Of a stretch of 64,000 bases of DNA, positions 1-9,737 are shown one piece after another. Source of the DNA: Xenorhabdus koppenhoeferi (GTDB taxonomy: Bacteria > Pseudomonadota > Gammaproteobacteria > Enterobacterales > Enterobacteriaceae); assembly GCF_900116635.1 (NCBI RefSeq), contig NZ_FPBJ01000016.1, forward strand, positions 1 through 64,000. Reading direction: 5' to 3'. A model generated the notes under the pieces. It was not told the origin of the DNA. It did no database searches and worked only from the letters and a program-made list of their open reading frames with translations. Position 1 is the stretch's first letter; every line of letters begins with the position of its first letter. The position numbers and the translations under genes were made by a program.

Positions 1-54
1 CAACAAGAAGACGAGAAAGATGCTCTATTGATGAGCTGTTTACAGAGCATGTGA
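1..54 (+). CDS. Possible 3' end of a gene cut by the window edge
   Basis: Frame 1 is open from the first base and reads QQEDEKDALLMSCLQSM before TGA. The acidic, helix-like composition is compatible with the tail of a protein, but another frame (frame 3) is also open for about 20 codons, so the assignment is weak. I do not recognise the product. Confidence 0.25.
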   Translation, partial: QQEDEKDALLMSCLQSM

Positions 55-91
55 CTTATGTCTGATTATATTGATTCTGCTATATGTGACC

Positions 92-150
92 GGGGATTCA
101 CTTTCTTGCCACCTTGAGGCAACTCTAAATCCATTGGGCATAAATAGGTT
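92..150 (+). repeat. Degraded right half of an ERIC element
   Basis: The series GGGGATTCACTTTCTTGCC, then TTGAGGC, then AAATCCATTGGGCATA follows the right half of the intact ERIC copy at 63287-63415, with substitutions. The left half is not recognisable upstream, so this is a remnant. Confidence 0.6.
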
Positions 151-184
151 TTCATAATAGTGATACACTCAAATTATGAGGATT

Positions 185-213
185 CCTTACTCCTCGCACA
201 GCGAGGAGTAAGG
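185..213. repeat. Perfect 13-bp hairpin
   Basis: CCTTACTCCTCGC (185-197) and GCGAGGAGTAAGG (201-213) are exact reverse complements around an ACA loop. No T-tract follows, so it is a poor terminator. The sequence just after it (GAGTAAGGAAGT, then TACAATTTTAGAAT) resembles the repeat at 49913-49950, suggesting both belong to one small repeat family. Confidence 0.6.
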
Positions 214-683
214 AAGTGAATTACAATTTTAGAATGTTATTTATAACACGATTGAAATGAAATTCTGGGGTTGGTTTACCTGCATCAGATAATTATATTA
301 GTAAAAAAATCTTTTTCTTCAATATTCAAATTGATATCTTTGAATACCAAAGAACACTTTTATTTTTTAAATAATCGCAACCAGTCGAAATAATAAAGTT
401 ATTTTTTAATTTAAGGATGGTTTCTGAGAAATTAATATTTTATTATTATTTTGTGTTTTTCTGGGTGGCATAAATTAACTTTCACTATTTTTATCTTAAT
501 TAGTTGAAAATAAATGTAAATTAAATTTCATTTGTTTCTGAATGACAGGGTTTATTGTTATGTAATTTTAAAATGACCAGTTAGATTATTTTTATTAAAC
601 GTTATTGAAAATTAATAAACTAAAAAATTTATTTTTATCTGTTATTTTATTTTTCAAATATATTTTTAGAACAATGAATGGAT

Positions 684-738
684 TTTACTATGTTGCTTAA
701 TATAAAAAAACTTTATTTATATTAAGCAATATAGTAAA
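684..738. repeat. Long AT-rich inverted repeat, 23-bp arms
   Basis: Arms 684-706 and 716-738 match as reverse complements at 22 of 23 positions around a 9-nt loop. It could form a strong AT-rich hairpin. No gene ends close by, so its role is unknown; a miniature mobile element or an RNA stem are both possible. Confidence 0.6.
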
Positions 739-1342
739 TGCTAATAATAATGACAAAAGATATATGCTTGCCATCCTTAATAGGCGGTTTTTATCACTGC
801 TTACTATGAAATTCGATGATTAACAACGATAACTGGTTTCTTTTCATGTCATTGATTAATTGACAGTAGTGTATACCTTTTATCTTTCAGACTGATGATT
901 CTAATTCTAGTCACTCGATTATAGGGGGGTTATACACATAGAGATACCCTGAAATTTGAAATCTATTGGATACATATGATTGTGTTTGCCATAAATAATC
1001 ACAGATCTGGTAAAAATTCTTAGTGGTATAGAAGCTTAATAATAATAAAAACTAACATTTGTGTATTATATCGAGATAATCATTTTATGAAATAAACGCT
1101 ATATATGGTTATTATTGGTGTTTTTTTGTCTATATATGGTATTTTTGCATTTTTTAAATGAGCAGCATTAAAAATAAGGTGTCATATCTTATTGGCAGAG
1201 CCATAATTTTAATTATCAGAGGGCGGTATGGTTTCTTTATAAAATTGTCAGATGTGTAACCGAATTCATCATTGCAAACTGATGAAAGAGAGATCTAGGC
1301 TAGTACAGAAATTTTTAACAATAAATTAAATGGAGGCAGTTT

Positions 1343-1828
1343 ATGTACCATCATTACCTAAATACTCCAGAAGGATTTCCTAAGCCTTATGTACATATCA
1401 CTGCGGATGATGAAGGAGTAACCAGTATTTATTTTGTTAATGAAAAGAAAGAATCGGAATCTAAAAACACGATTATGAAACAGTGTGTAAAAGAGTTACA
1501 GGAATATTTCAAAGGAAAGAGGCTGACATTTACAGTTCCTTTAAACATGCAGGGAACTGAATTCCAAAAACGCGTTTGGCAGCAGCTCTGCACCATCCCT
1601 TATGGTGAAATGTGGAGCTATAAACAATTAGCATTAACGCTGGGGTCGGTAAATTATTGTCGTGCGGTTGGTATGGCAAATTCACGTAATCCCATTTCAT
1701 TGATTGTGCCCTGCCATAGAGTAATTGGTCATGATGGTAAATTAGTTGGCTATACTGGCGGGCTGGACATCAAAGGATGGTTGCTGGAACATGAAAAGGG
1801 AAAGAAGGCGAAAAGTAAACAAAATTAA
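1343..1828 (+). CDS. ogt: O6-alkylguanine-DNA alkyltransferase (Ogt/MGMT family)
   Basis: The 161-residue protein transfers the alkyl group of O6-methylguanine (or O4-methylthymine) in DNA to its own cysteine, a suicide repair reaction. The active-site motif IVPCHRVIG is complete, with C124 as acceptor, so this is not an alkyltransferase-like protein in which that Cys is replaced by Trp. The DNA-binding helix region (about residues 73-112, with RAVGMAN) and the C-terminal WLLEHE element are present. The start is set by GGAGG seven bases upstream. The C-terminus is a short lysine-rich tail. It sits alone, upstream of cspE, in a position where E. coli has other genes. Ogt and the Ada C-terminal domain are hard to separate; the free-standing length favours Ogt. 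Confidence 0.85.
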   Translation: MYHHYLNTPEGFPKPYVHITADDEGVTSIYFVNEKKESESKNTIMKQCVKELQEYFKGKRLTFTVPLNMQGTEFQKRVWQQLCTIPYGEMWSYKQLALTLGSVNYCRAVGMANSRNPISLIVPCHRVIGHDGKLVGYTGGLDIKGWLLEHEKGKKAKSKQN

Positions 1829-2013
1829 AATAAGACGCTAATTTATTTGTGAAATCACTATTGGTGTATAAAATCAATCAGTGTGATTAAGCGAAATTTT
1901 CGTTTTTTACATTTTGTTATTATTTCGTGATCTATGTTGCAGACAGTGAACTATATTATTTGTTGTACTGTAGGTGACGCTAAGTTTGTGTCTTTTTATT
2001 AAAGGTAAGTTTG

Positions 2014-2223
2014 ATGTCAAAAATTAAAGGTAATGTTAAGTGGTTTAATGAATCCAAAGGATTCGGTTTTATCACTCCGGAAGATGGTAGTAAAGATGTT
2101 TTTGTTCACTTTTCCGCCATCAAAGCTGACGGATTCAAAACGTTGGCTGAAGGCCAAAAAGTAGAGTTTGAAATTACTGAGGGTGAAAAAGGTCCATCAG
2201 CTGCGAACGTTGTCGCAATCTAA
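2014..2223 (+). CDS. cspE: Cold-shock-domain protein CspE
   Basis: The 69-residue single cold-shock domain binds single-stranded RNA/DNA and acts as an RNA chaperone and transcription antiterminator. The RNP1 (KGFGFI) and RNP2 (VFVHF) motifs are present. The ending [10 protein letters not shown] and the overall sequence are nearly those of E. coli CspE. The ATG at 2014 is preferred over the in-frame TTG at 2011 because AAGGTAAG lies just upstream and the length then matches the family. A leader of nearly 180 bp separates it from ogt, as is common for csp genes, and a clear intrinsic terminator follows. It lies next to lipA, as in E. coli. Confidence 0.95.
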   Translation: MSKIKGNVKWFNESKGFGFITPEDGSKDVFVHFSAIKADGFKTLAEGQKVEFEITEGEKGPSAANVVAI

Positions 2224-2242
2224 TTTCAAATCACGTATTTTT

Positions 2243-2271
2243 AAAACCCGTCATAGAAGACGGGTTTTTTT
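2243..2271 (+). terminator. Intrinsic terminator of cspE
   Basis: AAAACCCGTC (2243-2252) pairs with GACGGGTTTT (2259-2268) around a 6-nt loop and runs into a T-tract on the plus strand. It lies 20 bases after the cspE stop, before the convergent lipA end. Confidence 0.9.
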
Positions 2272-2320
2272 CGTATAAATACAGCGAACATAATATTCAT
2301 TATGATGGCGGTGCGACAGA

Positions 2321-3286
2321 TTATTTAACTTCTACACCTTTAGCCTGCAAGTCAGCATGATAGGAAGAGCGGACAAATGGGCCACACGCAGCATGGGTAA
2401 AGCCCATCTCTAGCGCGGCTTCTTTCATTTCTTCAAATTCATCTGGGCTAACATAACGCTGAACTGGTAGATGATGGCGGCTTGGTTGCAAGTATTGACC
2501 AAGTGTCAGCATAGTAACGCCGTGGTGACGCAAATCACGCATGACTTCTAAAATTTCTTCGTTAGTCTCGCCCAATCCCACCATCAAGCCGGATTTGGTT
2601 GGGATATCTGGGTGAACTTCCTTGAATTTCTTCAGTAGTTTCAATGACCAGTCGTAGTTAGCACCTGGACGAACTTGACGATAAACCCGTGGTACGTTTT
2701 CTAGATTGTGATTAAACACATCAGGAGGTGTAGCAGTCAGAATTTCCAGCGCACGATCCATGCGACCACGGAAATCCGGCACCAGAGTCTCGATCTTAAT
2801 CGATGGATTTTTTTCACGAATGGCAGCGATACAGTCAGCAAAATGCTGTGCACCGCCATCACGCAGGTCATCACGGTCAACAGAAGTGATAACGACATAA
2901 CGTAGCCCCATATCCTGAATAGTTTGCGCAAGCTTGATGGGTTCATTGGCATCAGGTGCATTCGGACGGCCATGTGCTACGTCGCAGAATGGACAGCGAC
3001 GGGTACAGATGGCACCGAGGATCATAAAGGTGGCGGTTCCGTGGTTAAAACACTCAGCAAGGTTAGGGCAAGAGGCTTCTTCACAGACCGAATGCAACCC
3101 ATTTTTGCGCATTGCAGCTTTAATGCCCTGAATGCGGCTGGAGTCTGCAGGAAGTTTGATTTTCATCCACTCAGGTTTACGCAAGAGTGCTTCGCGTTCT
3201 GTGGTGACTGTCTTCACAGGGATCAAAGCCATCTTGTCTGCGTCGCGGTATTTGACACCACGTTCCATCTGAATTGGTTTACTCAT
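2321..3286 (-). CDS. lipA: Lipoyl synthase
   Basis: The 321-residue radical-SAM enzyme inserts two sulfur atoms into protein-bound octanoyl groups to make lipoyl cofactors for 2-oxoacid dehydrogenases and the glycine cleavage system. Both iron-sulfur sites are visible: C68, C73 and C79 ([12 protein letters not shown]) for the auxiliary cluster, and C94, C98 and C101 (CTRRCPFC) for the radical-SAM cluster. The RSS motif near residue 307 supplies the serine ligand of the auxiliary cluster. The length equals the E. coli enzyme. It lies downstream of lipB, which makes its substrate. The ybeF gene that separates the two in E. coli is absent here. Confidence 0.97.
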   Translation of the reverse strand: MSKPIQMERGVKYRDADKMALIPVKTVTTEREALLRKPEWMKIKLPADSSRIQGIKAAMRKNGLHSVCEEASCPNLAECFNHGTATFMILGAICTRRCPFCDVAHGRPNAPDANEPIKLAQTIQDMGLRYVVITSVDRDDLRDGGAQHFADCIAAIREKNPSIKIETLVPDFRGRMDRALEILTATPPDVFNHNLENVPRVYRQVRPGANYDWSLKLLKKFKEVHPDIPTKSGLMVGLGETNEEILEVMRDLRHHGVTMLTLGQYLQPSRHHLPVQRYVSPDEFEEMKEAALEMGFTHAACGPFVRSSYHADLQAKGVEVK

Positions 3287-3403
3287 AATCGTTGCCGGTT
3301 CCAGTGATATTCTTCAGATTGTGACTTACCGCCCGATGCTCATCACAGCAATATTGGGGCAATAAATCCATTCAAATTTTTTTGAAAAATGTTAAAAATT
3401 ATA

Positions 3404-4054
3404 TCATCTTTCATCGATGAGTTGGAATCCCAAGATCTGACAGAATTTTTCTACCAGAACAGGTTGTACATCTTCAATGGTCACGCCGGTGACGAAGTCA
3501 CTGAGTTGGATCATTTGCATACCTGCATAACCACATGGATTAATACGTAAAAACGGCTGCAAGTCCATTGCAATATTTAGTGCCAGACCATGGAAAGAGC
3601 ACCCTTTGCGGATACGCAACCCAAGCGAACATATTTTGTTACCTGAGACATAAACTCCGGGAGCATCAGGGCGGGCATATGCTTCCACGCCAAAATGAGC
3701 CAGAGTTTCGATCACGGTATTCTCAATTGTAGTCACCAACTGGCGAACCCCAATTTTTGACCGTTTCAAATCAATCAAAACGTACATGACCTGCTGTCCG
3801 GGGCCATGATAGGTGACTTGACCACCCCTGTCCGATTGGATAACGGGAATATCACCTGCTGCAAGTACATGCTCGGTTTTACCAGCCTGACCTTGCGTAA
3901 ACACTTTTTCATGTTGGACAAGCCAGATTTCATTAGGTGTTTCCGCAGTACGCTGCTCGGTGAACTGATGCATGGCATCAGAAACTGGCTCGTAAGGCTG
4001 AATACCTAACTGGCGTAAAATAACGGTGTTATGTTGCAATTGGAACTTCATCAT
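3404..4054 (-). CDS. lipB: Octanoyltransferase
   Basis: The protein transfers octanoate from octanoyl-ACP to lipoyl domains, the step before LipA. It is 216 residues long, a usual length. The catalytic pair is visible as K140 in [11 protein letters not shown] and C174 in INPCGYAGM, and the substrate-pocket motif [12 protein letters not shown] is intact at about residues 76-87. Two adjacent ATG codons begin the frame and either could serve. In E. coli lipB follows ybeD in one operon. Here an opposite-strand potassium transporter gene separates it from ybeD, so lipB must have its own promoter in 4055-4219. Confidence 0.96.
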   Translation of the reverse strand: MMKFQLQHNTVILRQLGIQPYEPVSDAMHQFTEQRTAETPNEIWLVQHEKVFTQGQAGKTEHVLAAGDIPVIQSDRGGQVTYHGPGQQVMYVLIDLKRSKIGVRQLVTTIENTVIETLAHFGVEAYARPDAPGVYVSGNKICSLGLRIRKGCSFHGLALNIAMDLQPFLRINPCGYAGMQMIQLSDFVTGVTIEDVQPVLVEKFCQILGFQLIDER

Positions 4055-4219
4055 TTGTTAACAAAAAGTGTCCGCCAGTATAACGCCCTAAGATGATTCC
4101 CACCAGTTTGAGAATGCTTCAATTCAATAATATTGTTAATTAGACGAATATATTTTTATTTTATATTATTATGGTTATATATTTTGATGATTTCCCTTTA
4201 ATCTCTGTTTGAGTTACAG

Positions 4220-5680
4220 ATGGTCAAAAAAAACCAATTCCTGATTGTTGGGCATCTTTGCAGCTTTCTGGTGCTTCTATACAGTTTCTCAATGTTGCTG
4301 CCTATTTTTGTGGCTCTATTTTATAAAGAAAAAAGTGTCTTTGCTTTTTTTGAAACATTTATCATAGGGTTAGTTGTTGGAGGCGGAGGCTGGTATTTAA
4401 CTCGCAAAACTAAAGCACAGCCCAGTACGCAAGATGGATTTCTTATCATCGTGTTATTTTGGCTGCTGTTCTCGTTGCTCAGTGCGTTACCTTTTGTTCT
4501 CGACAAAAGTCTGAATATCAATCTGGTCGACGCAATATTTGAGGGAATATCAGGTATTACTACTACAGGGGCAACGGTACTGAATGATGTCTCCGCGTTG
4601 CCTAATTCCATTCTCTATTATCGTGCTCAGCTTAATTTTATCGGTGGATTGGGAGTGATCGTTCTTGCTGTTGCTGTCTTGCCATTATTGGGTATTGGTG
4701 GAGTCAAATTGTATCAATCAGAAATGCCCGGCCCTTTTAAAGAGGAGCGCTTAACCCCACGTCTTGCTGACAGTGCTAAAAGTCTGTGGGTTGTTTATCT
4801 TTTGCTGGGAGGCCTGTGTTCGGTCAGCTTCTGGGCCGCGGGCATGTCGTGGTTTGATGCCATCTGTCACGGAATTTCAACTGTTTCGTTAGGAGGGTTT
4901 TCAACCCGCAATGAAAGCCTTGGTTATTATGACAGTGCGGCCATTGAAATGGTGGGTGGTATTTTTTCGATACTGTCAGCCGTCAACTTTACCCTTTATT
5001 TTGTTGCTCTGACGCGCAGGAGCTTTAAACCGTTATTAAAGAATGCAGAATTGCAATTTTTCTTGCTGGTACTTGCAATAATAGTTGGCATTATCTGGTT
5101 GGAATTATACCGTTCAGGAATGTATAACGTGAAAGATGCCTTTGTTCACGGTTTTTTCATGGCCAGCTCTATGATGACTGATAACGGTTTGGCAACCTCT
5201 GACTATGCTCAGTGGCCCCCCCATACTATCCTGCTGCTGCTGGCGATCAGTTTTTTTGGTGGCTGTGTGGGTTCCACTTGTGGTGGCATCAAAGCGCTTC
5301 GCTTTATGATTTTGGCAAAACAGAGTTTCAGCGAAATTAATCAACTCATTCATCCGAATTCCATTTCAACGATTAAAATTGGTAAATCTGTGGTTCAGGA
5401 TAGGGTGTTGCGCTCTGTCTGGGGCTTTTTCTTCCTTTATGTCTTTTTCAGTTGTTTCTTTATCTGGGCATTGAATTTACTTGGCTATGATTTGGTAACC
5501 TCATTTGCCACTGTCGCAGCTTGTATCAATAACATGGGGATAGGATATGGGACTACAGCACAAGGTTTTGGTAACCTTGATGCGGTAGCAAAATGGATGA
5601 TGTGTGCGGCAATGTTATTGGGAAGGCTGGAGATCTATCCAATCCTGATCCTGTGTTCGAAAGCATTCTGGCGCTTTTAA
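4220..5680 (+). CDS. Trk-type potassium uptake membrane subunit (TrkH/TrkG-like)
   Basis: The 486-residue protein with about ten or more membrane segments belongs to the TrkH/TrkG/KtrB potassium transporter family. The four selectivity-filter loops are visible in order as TTTGATVL, TVSLGGFST, MTDNGLATS and NNMGIGYGTT, each with the conserved glycine, the last being NNMG-I-G as in K+ channels. Trk systems normally work with the cytoplasmic TrkA subunit, which is not in this window. The gene stands alone on the plus strand between ybeD and lipB, a site where E. coli has no gene, and an ERIC repeat follows its stop. A second, more standard trkH may exist elsewhere in the genome. Transport substrate K+ is inferred from family; Na+ coupling cannot be read here. 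Confidence 0.85.
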   Translation: MVKKNQFLIVGHLCSFLVLLYSFSMLLPIFVALFYKEKSVFAFFETFIIGLVVGGGGWYLTRKTKAQPSTQDGFLIIVLFWLLFSLLSALPFVLDKSLNINLVDAIFEGISGITTTGATVLNDVSALPNSILYYRAQLNFIGGLGVIVLAVAVLPLLGIGGVKLYQSEMPGPFKEERLTPRLADSAKSLWVVYLLLGGLCSVSFWAAGMSWFDAICHGISTVSLGGFSTRNESLGYYDSAAIEMVGGIFSILSAVNFTLYFVALTRRSFKPLLKNAELQFFLLVLAIIVGIIWLELYRSGMYNVKDAFVHGFFMASSMMTDNGLATSDYAQWPPHTILLLLAISFFGGCVGSTCGGIKALRFMILAKQSFSEINQLIHPNSISTIKIGKSVVQDRVLRSVWGFFFLYVFFSCFFIWALNLLGYDLVTSFATVAACINNMGIGYGTTAQGFGNLDAVAKWMMCAAMLLGRLEIYPILILCSKAFWRF

Positions 5681-5729
5681 CCGAATAACAGATAGTTGAA
5701 TATGATGTATCCATATTTGACTGTTCATC

Positions 5730-5857
5730 TATACCCGTCGTCTTTCAAGTTGCAGCTTTGTTGGCTGCGCTCACTCACCCCAGTCACATAGTTAGCTATG
5801 CTCCTGGGGGATTTATTCCCTTGCCGTCGCTGCATCTTGAAATCCATTGGGTATATA
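5730..5857. repeat. ERIC element (full length)
   Basis: About 128 bp with complementary ends (TATACCCGTCGTCTTTCAAG and its imperfect complement CTTGAAATCCATTGGGTATA) and the typical ERIC core CTCACCCCAGTCACATAG, then AGCTATGCTCCTGGGGGA. It is nearly identical to the copy at 63287-63415. It fills the gap between the Trk gene and ybeD and would form a long hairpin in RNA from either strand. Confidence 0.9.
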
Positions 5858-5921
5858 TTAGTTACCTGAATTAATCATTAATAAAACGCTGACTAAAAAT
5901 CAGCGTTAATCATAAGTATAA

Positions 5922-6185
5922 TTACAGTACAACGCGCACCAGTTCCAATGCTCCTAATTCTTCATACAATATCTCAACCTGCTCAATATGAGTCGCGTTG
6001 ATGGTAATAGAAACGGAGTGGTAATTGCCTTTGCTGCTTGGTTTCACGATTGGAGAGTAATCACCCGGCGCATGGCGCTGAACCACTTCAATAACTTGAT
6101 CCACCAGCTCAGGTTGAGCTAAGCCCATTACTTTGTAAGTGAATGAGCAAGGGAACTCAAGCAGTTCGTTTAATTTTGTTTTCAT
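5922..6185 (-). CDS. ybeD: YbeD-family small regulatory-domain protein
   Basis: The 87-residue cytoplasmic protein of the DUF493 (YbeD) family has an ACT-like alpha-beta fold and no established biochemical role. The sequence ([15 protein letters not shown], then [14 protein letters not shown], then [12 protein letters not shown]) is highly conserved with E. coli YbeD, and the length matches. It sits directly after dacA. In E. coli it precedes lipB, but here that link is broken by the Trk gene and an ERIC repeat, so it is the last gene of the dacA unit. Confidence 0.95.
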   Translation of the reverse strand: MKTKLNELLEFPCSFTYKVMGLAQPELVDQVIEVVQRHAPGDYSPIVKPSSKGNYHSVSITINATHIEQVEILYEELGALELVRVVL

Positions 6186-6293
6186 GGGCGTTCCTCATGT
6201 ATTTGCCACAGCTGAATGGTTAATTCACTGTGGCATGATAATTTTCTAACAATGTGTAACTAATATAAAGCTCAATGCTTGATTTTCAAGAAA

Positions 6294-7502
6294 TTAACCA
6301 AACCAATGATGGAACATCAGTCTGATATAGTCGATCATGCGGCTGAAGAAGCCACCTTCTTTCACTTCTTGCATCACGACTAATGGACGTTGCTCAATTG
6401 TTTTGCCATCAAGCTGGAAGTTGATGGTGCCAACCACTTGATGTTTAGCAAGTGGCGCATGCAGTTCAGTATTGTTTAATACATAGCTGGCTTTCAGATC
6501 TTTCAAACGGCCACGAGGGATCGTCAGGTAAACATTTTTATCAACACCTAATTGGACTTTATCAGTATCACCAAACCAAATTGGTTCTGAGGCAAATTCT
6601 TTACCTACTTGCAGCGGTGAAACGGTTTCGAAGAAACGGAAACCCCAAGTCAGCAATTTTTTACTATCAGTCTCGCGGCCTTTAAAGGTTGGACTACCCA
6701 TTACGGCAGAAATCAGGCGCATATTGCCTTCAGTCGCAGAGGAAACAAGGTTATACCCTGCGCCATTAGTGTGGCCTGTTTTAATTCCATCGACATTCAG
6801 GCTCTTATCCCATAACAAGCCATTACGGTTGGGCTGGTGAATGTTGTTATAAGTAAATTCTTTCTCTTTGTAGACGGCATATTCATCCGGCACATCGCGG
6901 ATTAAAGCCTGACCAATCAGTGCCATATCACGGGCAGAACTGTGCTGACCGGCAGCATCCAAACCATGCACAGTTTGAAAGCGTGTGTTTTGCAGCCCCA
7001 GACTTTGTGCGTATTTGTTCATTAAACTAACGAATGCGTCCTGGCTGCCTGCTACGTAATCAGCCATTGCAACACAGGCATCATTGCCGGATTGCAGGTT
7101 GATACCACGGGAAAGCATAGCAACAGACACCTGATCACCGGGCTTTAAGAACATTAAGGAAGAGCCTTTAAATATCGGATTACCCGTTGCCCAAGCGTCC
7201 CTGCCGACAGTAACGATGTCATTCGGGCCGATTTTTCCTGATTTAATGGCTTGACCTATCACATAGCTGGTCATCATTTTGGTTAGACTGGCTGGATCAC
7301 GACGAACATCTGCATTTTTTTCAGCTAATACCTTTCCTGAGTTGTAATCAATCAGAATATAGGCTTCTGAATCCAGTTCGGGAACACCGGGGATCATGGT
7401 TTTGAAATTATCATCCGTGTTGGCGAACGCAGAAACGCTGGCAGCCAGAGCGATGCCTAAGGTGGCACTTTTAATAAAGCGGGAGGTAACTATGTATTTC
7501 AT
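6294..7502 (-). CDS. dacA: D-alanyl-D-alanine carboxypeptidase PBP5
   Basis: The 402-residue periplasmic enzyme trims the terminal D-Ala from peptidoglycan pentapeptides. A signal peptide ends near residue 27 (SAFA before NTDD). The serine-peptidase motifs are intact: S72-L-T-K75, S138-G-N and K241-T-G. The PBP5 C-terminal beta domain follows, and the chain ends in an amphipathic membrane-anchoring helix ([17 protein letters not shown]). It lies downstream of rlpA and mrdB in the conserved cell-wall block, with ybeD after it. DacA and DacC are close paralogues; the gene neighbourhood identifies this one as dacA. Confidence 0.95.
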   Translation of the reverse strand: MKYIVTSRFIKSATLGIALAASVSAFANTDDNFKTMIPGVPELDSEAYILIDYNSGKVLAEKNADVRRDPASLTKMMTSYVIGQAIKSGKIGPNDIVTVGRDAWATGNPIFKGSSLMFLKPGDQVSVAMLSRGINLQSGNDACVAMADYVAGSQDAFVSLMNKYAQSLGLQNTRFQTVHGLDAAGQHSSARDMALIGQALIRDVPDEYAVYKEKEFTYNNIHQPNRNGLLWDKSLNVDGIKTGHTNGAGYNLVSSATEGNMRLISAVMGSPTFKGRETDSKKLLTWGFRFFETVSPLQVGKEFASEPIWFGDTDKVQLGVDKNVYLTIPRGRLKDLKASYVLNNTELHAPLAKHQVVGTINFQLDGKTIEQRPLVVMQEVKEGGFFSRMIDYIRLMFHHWFG

Positions 7503-7602
7503 GATTGATTAGATAACATCCGTGAGAAAAGGATTAATAATAAGCTATATAATAACAAATGGAAAAAAGGCTGACATTAAACAAAATTCAGTGAATAGCA
7601 AA

Positions 7603-8604
7603 TCAGGGCACAATAATAAAAGAGGATTGATGCATCTGATCGGTTAATTGCTTTTGTAGCTCCAAAGCTTTTTGTCGGCTATTGAATGGTCCTAGTTGGA
7701 CGCGATAAATATTGCCAAATTGAATAATGCGGCCTTGTACATTAAAGCGTTGACTCAACGATTGTTGCCACTCTTTGGCTTTTTGTTCAACGCTGACAGC
7801 ACCTATCTGTACCATATAATTGCCCGTTAATACTGAACCCGGGGTACTTGGAGTTGATGTAGATGATGTACTTGAAGCAGGTAATGTTGCCGCAGGAGTT
7901 GAAGTAACGGGCTGCTCTACGGTATTTCCAGATAGATTTTGTCCGGTAGCCGGTTGCTCCACGATATCTTGTTCAGGGGGATTGCCTGTCGCGGATGGTT
8001 TATTTGATAGCTGAGAGCTAATAATGGGGCGGTCAGGCAAAGCATAACTCTGTTTGATGATTGTTGAGCCTTCTGTTCCCAAGCCAGATAGTGAGCTATC
8101 TGGAGCGACCTGAATACCATCCAGCTTTACTCTGCTTTGTGGCATTAAATTCAAGCGTTCTGCCGCTGAACGTGATAATTCAATGATCTTACCTGATTTA
8201 TTGTAAGGGCCTCTATCATTGATCCTGACAATCATCATGCGTCCGTTGCTTAAATTAGTGATACGTACATAACTTGGAATAGGCAATGTTGGATGAGATG
8301 CCGTCAGCGAATAAGGGCTGGCTTGTTCACCAATAGCTGTCAGTTTGCCATTGGCTTCTTCCCCGAACCAACTGGCATAACCAGTTTGGGTAAAGTGAGC
8401 AAGATCTTGCACGATGCGATATGTTTGTCCATCCCGTTGATAATCCTGATTGGCGCTTGGATGATAAGGCTCATATTGAGGCTCAGCTCCCAAGACATCA
8501 CGGGTTGGAACCGGGGGCAGAGAAGGTGCCCGATTATTGCCTGTTATTGTACAGCCTGATATCAGTACCGCTACGATGCTAAATATAAGCCATTGTTGAC
8601 GCAT
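7603..8604 (-). CDS. rlpA: Septal/rod lipoprotein RlpA (DPBB and SPOR domains)
   Basis: The 333-residue outer-membrane lipoprotein has a lipobox LISGC, with lipidation at C18. A double-psi beta-barrel domain (about residues 75-165, with GYASWFGEEANGKLT and VRINDRGPY) is the part that carries lytic transglycosylase activity in Pseudomonas. A low-complexity linker rich in Ser, Thr, Pro and Gly covers about 190-260, and a SPOR domain (about 262-333) binds denuded septal glycan. In E. coli RlpA no clear enzymatic activity has been shown. It lies between mrdB and dacA, as in E. coli. Confidence 0.95.
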   Translation of the reverse strand: MRQQWLIFSIVAVLISGCTITGNNRAPSLPPVPTRDVLGAEPQYEPYHPSANQDYQRDGQTYRIVQDLAHFTQTGYASWFGEEANGKLTAIGEQASPYSLTASHPTLPIPSYVRITNLSNGRMMIVRINDRGPYNKSGKIIELSRSAAERLNLMPQSRVKLDGIQVAPDSSLSGLGTEGSTIIKQSYALPDRPIISSQLSNKPSATGNPPEQDIVEQPATGQNLSGNTVEQPVTSTPAATLPASSTSSTSTPSTPGSVLTGNYMVQIGAVSVEQKAKEWQQSLSQRFNVQGRIIQFGNIYRVQLGPFNSRQKALELQKQLTDQMHQSSFIIVP

Positions 8605-8616
8605 GAAACTTTTTCC

Positions 8617-9729
8617 TCATAAACTTTTGGACAATAACTTACGATGCGTATGTATCGACATAATAATGCCAAACCCTGCCATTAGGACAATTAATGCAGA
8701 GCCTCCATAACTAATCAGCGGCAAGGGAACACCGACCACGGGCAGGATGCCGCTTACCATGCCGATATTTACGAAGACATAGACAAATAAAATCAGTATT
8801 AACCCTCCGACTATCACTTGGCCGAAAGTATTCTGTGCCTTAGCAGCAATAACCAGGCCACGCATAATGATCAGCATATAGAGTCCGAGCAAAACAAGAA
8901 CACCTATCATCCCCAGTTCCTCAGATAGAACAGCGAAAATGAAGTCTGTATGTCTTTCAGGCAGGAATTCCAATTGTGATTGTGTGCCTTGCAGCCAACC
9001 TTTCCCAAATAATCCACCTGAACCAATAGCAATTTTAGACTGAATGATATGGTAACCTTTGCCTAATGGATCACTTTCGGGATCAAGCAGCATCATAACG
9101 CGGGCACGCTGATAGTCGTGCATCAGGAAGAACCACAGTATTGGAATGAAGCAGGCAAGCAGTAAAACAGCGATACCGATTAGCTTCCAATTCATTCCTG
9201 CCAGAAACAGAATGAATAACCCAGAGGCGGCAATCAGGATTGATGTCCCCAAATCGGGTTGTGCTGCTACCAGCAGAGTAGGAACAAAGATCAAAACCAA
9301 TGCAATGCCCGTATTTTTCAATGAAGGAGGGCAGATATCTCGGTTCATAAAACGCGCGACCATCAAAGGAACGGCGATTTTAGCAATTTCTGACGGTTGG
9401 AAACGCACAATACCGAGATCTAACCAACGTTGTGCCCCTTTACTTATCTGACCGAAAACATCAACCAGAATGAGCAATATTACACACCCAATATAGAGAT
9501 AAGGTGCCCAATTCTCGTACATACGCGGAGGGATTTGTGCCATAAAGAGCATGACTATGAGGCCTATGAGAACTTGCCCGACTTTACGTTCCATCATGTC
9601 GACATCCTGCCCACTGGCGCTCCACATAATAAAAAGGCTGTAGGCCAGTAATGCCAGGACAAATAGTAATAATGGAATATCTATATGTATGCGAGTCCAG
9701 AAAGGAACTTTGTTTTCAGAGTCTGTCAT
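8617..9729 (-). CDS. mrdB: Peptidoglycan glycosyltransferase RodA (SEDS)
   Basis: The SEDS-family polymerase of about 370 residues with ten membrane segments makes glycan strands with PBP2 in the elongasome. SEDS signatures are seen: WSASGQD after the first membrane helix, [10 protein letters not shown] and [14 protein letters not shown] in the large loop, and [11 protein letters not shown] near the end. The ATG at 9729 is chosen because [11 protein letters not shown] aligns with the E. coli start; the in-frame TTG upstream adds four residues that overlap the mrdA stop. It follows mrdA within about ten bases, consistent with translational coupling to its partner. Confidence 0.95.
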   Translation of the reverse strand: MTDSENKVPFWTRIHIDIPLLLFVLALLAYSLFIMWSASGQDVDMMERKVGQVLIGLIVMLFMAQIPPRMYENWAPYLYIGCVILLILVDVFGQISKGAQRWLDLGIVRFQPSEIAKIAVPLMVARFMNRDICPPSLKNTGIALVLIFVPTLLVAAQPDLGTSILIAASGLFILFLAGMNWKLIGIAVLLLACFIPILWFFLMHDYQRARVMMLLDPESDPLGKGYHIIQSKIAIGSGGLFGKGWLQGTQSQLEFLPERHTDFIFAVLSEELGMIGVLVLLGLYMLIIMRGLVIAAKAQNTFGQVIVGGLILILFVYVFVNIGMVSGILPVVGVPLPLISYGGSALIVLMAGFGIIMSIHTHRKLLSKSL

Positions 9730-9737
9730 GGCTTTGC

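Larger units (their letters stand above)
55..1342. other. Long AT-rich stretch without a convincing gene
   Basis: About 1.3 kb with frequent stops in all frames and very high AT content, unlike the neighbouring genes. It holds a degraded half of an ERIC element (about 92-150), a perfect 13-bp hairpin (185-213), a 23-bp imperfect inverted repeat (684-738), and a short sequence near 950-975 (AATCTATTGGATACATA) that resembles an ERIC end. I see no decayed protein that I can name. It looks like an accessory or relic region that separates the window-edge gene from the repair methyltransferase gene. Confidence 0.6.

Noticed and set aside
2924-3307. 127-codon plus-strand frame
   Set aside because: It lies opposite lipA with no protein-like features or ribosome-binding site.
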